A DNA stretch of 7,068 nt from Clostridiales bacterium (GTDB lineage: Bacteria; Bacillota; Clostridia; WRLR01): positions 1-7,068 of the forward strand of contig JAITSR010000455.1 of assembly GCA_031287655.1 (NCBI GenBank), in the 5' to 3' direction. The notes beneath the pieces were generated by a model. The model saw only the letters and a list, made by a program, of their open reading frames with translations, was not told the DNA's origin and did no database searches. The position numbers and the translations under genes were made by a program. Of this stretch, positions 5,136 to 7,068 are shown piece by piece (within the stretch, counting starts at the first letter, position 1; each line of letters opens with the position of its first letter).

Positions 5136-6002
5136 ATGGCGACAAAAACCACTTATCAATGCGAGGTTCTCGTAAACGAGCGCCTGACCGACACGGTGTA
5201 CCGGCTCGCGCTGGCGGCGCCGGAGCTGGCCCGCGCGGCAAAGCCCGGGCAGTTCGCCGCCGTGCGCTGCGGCGGTCCGGACGCGTATCTCAGGCGGCCG
5301 TTAGGTATCTGCGACGCCGACGCCGCGGCGGGGAGCGTCACCCTTCTGTCTCAGGTCAAAGGGAAGGGGACGCGCGCGCTGACGGAATATGTGTACGGGC
5401 ATATGCTCGACGTGCTGGGCCCGCTCGGAAACGGCTTTGATCTGAGCGGCTTCGAGCGGGAGAGCGCGGGCGGCCGCGCGGCCGCGGTCGTCGGCGGAGG
5501 GATCGGTCTGTTTCCGCTGTTGCTGCTCACAAAACGGCTGCGCGCGCTGGGCTTTGCGCCGGACGTCTTTTTGGGCTTTCGCGACCGGCAGTCCGCCGTG
5601 CTGCTTGAGGAGTTTAAGCGCGCCGCGGGGCGGCTTTTTTGCGCGAGCGACGACGGCTCCCTCGGCGAGGCGGGGCTTGTGACCGCGCCGTTCGCGCGCG
5701 CGCAAAAAGTCGGCGGCGGGGAGAGCGGCGTGGTCCGCTATCGCGATGTCTTTGCGTGCGGCCCCGCGCCGATGCTAAGGGCGGTGCAGCGGATATGCGG
5801 CGAGGCCGGGACGGACGCCCAGCTCTCGCTCGAGCAGCGCATGGGCTGCGGTGTCGGCGCTTGCCTTGTCTGCGCGTGCGCGATCCGCGACCCCGCGCTC
5901 GCGCGCGCCGGGCAGGCGGGACCGGACGACTTTTGGTACAAAAGGGTCTGCAGGGACGGACCGGTGTTCCCGGCAAAGGCGGTGGTTTTTGATGAACAGT
6001 GA
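5136..6002 (+). CDS. pyrK: Dihydroorotate dehydrogenase B electron-transfer subunit (FAD, 2Fe-2S)
   Basis: PyrK passes electrons from PyrD's FMN through a [2Fe-2S] cluster and FAD to NAD+. The FAD-binding segment R-R-P-L-G-I (53-58) is followed by V-L-G-P-L-G-N-G-F. A nucleotide-binding glycine loop V-V-G-G-G-I-G comes at about 118-124, and then the F-A-C-G-P-A-P-M-L motif. The C-terminal cluster motif is R-M-G-C-G-V-G-A-C-L-V-C, with Cys238, Cys243 and Cys246 and the fourth ligand Cys272 before R-D-G-P-V-F. The 25-residue spacing between the third and fourth Cys is about ten longer than in Bacillus PyrK, because of an Ala/Gly/Arg-rich insert. The protein is 288 aa against the usual 250-265. 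Start choice: ATG 5136 has AGGGTGA 8 nt upstream; an in-frame GTG at 5124 would add four residues but has a poorer SD. The gene overlaps pyrD by 11 nt, suggesting coupled synthesis of the two subunits. Confidence 0.95.
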   Translation: MATKTTYQCEVLVNERLTDTVYRLALAAPELARAAKPGQFAAVRCGGPDAYLRRPLGICDADAAAGSVTLLSQVKGKGTRALTEYVYGHMLDVLGPLGNGFDLSGFERESAGGRAAAVVGGGIGLFPLLLLTKRLRALGFAPDVFLGFRDRQSAVLLEEFKRAAGRLFCASDDGSLGEAGLVTAPFARAQKVGGGESGVVRYRDVFACGPAPMLRAVQRICGEAGTDAQLSLEQRMGCGVGACLVCACAIRDPALARAGQAGPDDFWYKRVCRDGPVFPAKAVVFDEQ

Positions 6003-6939
6003 TTCTAAAAACGGCGCGGAGTTTGCCGTCGACCTCGGCGTGCCGCTCTGCGGGCTCCGTCTGAAAAACCCCGTGATCGCGGCCTCCGGGACATTCGGCT
6101 TCGGCAGGGAATACGCGGAGTACACAGACCTCAACGCGCTCGGCGGCGTCTCCGTAAAAGGGCTGACGCTCCTGCCCCGGCGCGGCAACCGCCCGCCCCG
6201 CATCGCCGAGACCTCCTATGGCGTGCTGAACAGCGTCGGCCTGCAAAACCCCGGCGCGGAGGCGTTTGTTCGGGACGAGCTGCCCTTCCTGCGCGGCTTT
6301 CCCGGCCTCGTTGTGATCGCAAACGCCGCGGGCGGCACGATCGAAGAATATACCGAACTCGTCCGTCTGCTCTCGGACGCCGGTGTCGACGCGATCGAGC
6401 TGAACGTGTCCTGTCCGAACGTCAAGGAGGGCGGAATGAGCTTCGGCGCTTCCGAACGCGCGCTTTCCGAGGTTGTTTCCGCGGTGCGGCCGGTCTGCAA
6501 AAAGCCGCTGATCGTAAAGCTCACGCCGAACGTCACGGACATTCGCGCGCTCGCGCGGGCCGCGGAGGACGCCGGTGCGGACGCGCTCTCGCTGATCAAC
6601 ACGCTGCTCGGCATGAAGATCGACATTGAGAGTCGGCGGCCTGTGCTGCGCAACAACACGGGCGGCCTGTCCGGCCCCGCCGTGATGCCGGTCGCGGTGC
6701 GCATGACGTGGGAGGCCGCGTCCTCCGTAAAAATCCCCGTGATCGGCATGGGCGGGATCGCGAGCGGGGACGACGCGATTGAGTTTATGCTCGCGGGCGC
6801 GTGCGCCGTGATGGTCGGTACCGCGAATTTTGTCGGGCCGGACGTCTGCTCGCGCGTCGTCTCCGGGATCGAGGCATATTGCAAACGGTTTTCTCACAGC
6901 TCGCCGTCCGAGTTCGTCGGCGGGCTGATTCCTTGGTAA
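5992..6939 (+). CDS. pyrD: Dihydroorotate dehydrogenase, class 1B catalytic subunit
   Basis: PyrD oxidises dihydroorotate to orotate with FMN and works with PyrK as a cytosolic heterotetramer in class 1B enzymes. The 315-aa product has the N-terminal N-P-V-I-A-A-S-G-T-F-G-F-G (26-38), Lys56 in V-S-V-K-G, and the substrate-binding N-S-V-G-L-Q-N-P (80-87). It also has the active-site loop N-V-S-C-P-N with catalytic base Cys141; Cys rather than Ser marks class 1. Further on are V-K-L-T-P-N, the L-I-N-T segment, N-N-T-G-G-L-S-G, and the FMN-phosphate motif G-M-G-G-I-A-S-G-D-D-A. There is no N-terminal membrane extension as in class 2. The start ATG 5992 lies inside pyrK, with GGTGG (5981-5985) 6 nt upstream. 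The open frame extends back to 5851, but that part is a shadow of pyrK. The second structured repeat begins 10 nt after the stop. Confidence 0.96.
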   Translation: MNSDSKNGAEFAVDLGVPLCGLRLKNPVIAASGTFGFGREYAEYTDLNALGGVSVKGLTLLPRRGNRPPRIAETSYGVLNSVGLQNPGAEAFVRDELPFLRGFPGLVVIANAAGGTIEEYTELVRLLSDAGVDAIELNVSCPNVKEGGMSFGASERALSEVVSAVRPVCKKPLIVKLTPNVTDIRALARAAEDAGADALSLINTLLGMKIDIESRRPVLRNNTGGLSGPAVMPVAVRMTWEAASSVKIPVIGMGGIASGDDAIEFMLAGACAVMVGTANFVGPDVCSRVVSGIEAYCKRFSHSSPSEFVGGLIPW

Positions 6940-6949
6940 GCGGGGGCGA

Positions 6950-7068
6950 AGTTTGAAAGTCATCGGCGCTGGGCGTGACTTTCAAACTTTCGAGTGGAAC
7001 CTTATGGTTCCCCCCGAGTCCCCCTTCCTTCACTGAAGATGAGAGGGGTTCCCCCCCTCATCACTCCC
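6950..7068 (+). repeat. Structured intergenic repeat, copy 2 (after pyrD, cut by window end)
   Basis: This is the second direct copy of the element at 2547-2662. Its first hairpin is a perfect 13-bp stem, AGTTTGAAAGTCA (6950-6962) with TGACTTTCAAACT (6976-6988), enclosing the same 13-nt loop as copy 1. The second hairpin is GGAACC (6996-7001) with GGTTCC (7006-7011) around TTAT, two pairs shorter than in copy 1. The third stem is poorly kept. The window ends at the base corresponding to 2662, so the right border is unknown. It may mark the 3' end of the pyr transcript or a break before pyrE. Confidence 0.85.

Noticed and set aside
5614..6963. 449-aa minus-strand open frame opposite pyrK/pyrD
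   Set aside because: Antisense to two well-supported genes and their junction; an Arg/Pro/His-rich product with no family motif. Length is explained by GC bias.
1..7068. CRISPR array, tRNA or rRNA gene
   Set aside because: No regularly spaced repeats and no tRNA or rRNA signature was seen on either strand.

Overview
The window holds most of a de novo pyrimidine (UMP) biosynthesis operon on the + strand. It is preceded by a short, visibly less GC-rich accessory stretch with a broken gene and a repeat element. The order pyrR-pyrB-pyrC-pyrF-pyrK-pyrD, the presence of PyrR, a PyrK/PyrD class 1B dihydroorotate dehydrogenase and Shine-Dalgarno sites such as AGGAGG point to a Gram-positive, Firmicutes/Clostridia-type bacterium. 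The strong G+C bias of the pyr genes suggests one of the high-GC clostridial lineages, for example Oscillospirales-like; this placement is inference.

Region 1-778: an apparently frameshifted gene (about 73-467), whose last third carries a G-H-T-H-P motif typical of C-terminal domains in polymorphic toxins or phage head proteins, overlaps by 4 nt an intact 104-aa hypothetical gene (464-778). Region 778-938: a compact, highly self-complementary element with 9-bp perfect terminal inverted repeats (MITE-like), abutting the upstream stop codon. A possible promoter straddles its right end and faces the operon.

Region 989-6939: the operon. PyrR is the UMP-sensing regulator/UPRTase. PyrB (aspartate carbamoyltransferase) and PyrC (dihydroorotase) make dihydroorotate, PyrD with its electron-transfer subunit PyrK oxidises it to orotate, and PyrF decarboxylates OMP to UMP. 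carA/carB, pyrE and a uracil permease are not in the window. A good intrinsic terminator lies between pyrR and pyrB and may act as an attenuator.

Two direct copies of a structured repeat follow pyrB (2547-2662) and pyrD (6950-7068, cut by the window end), bracketing pyrC-F-K-D. Their first hairpin differs between copies by two compensatory base-pair changes, which is direct evidence that base pairing is maintained. Just after the first copy, the pyrC leader holds a 12-bp perfect inverted repeat that covers the pyrC start codon, plus competing hairpins. This is the most interesting candidate for an undescribed regulatory element here.
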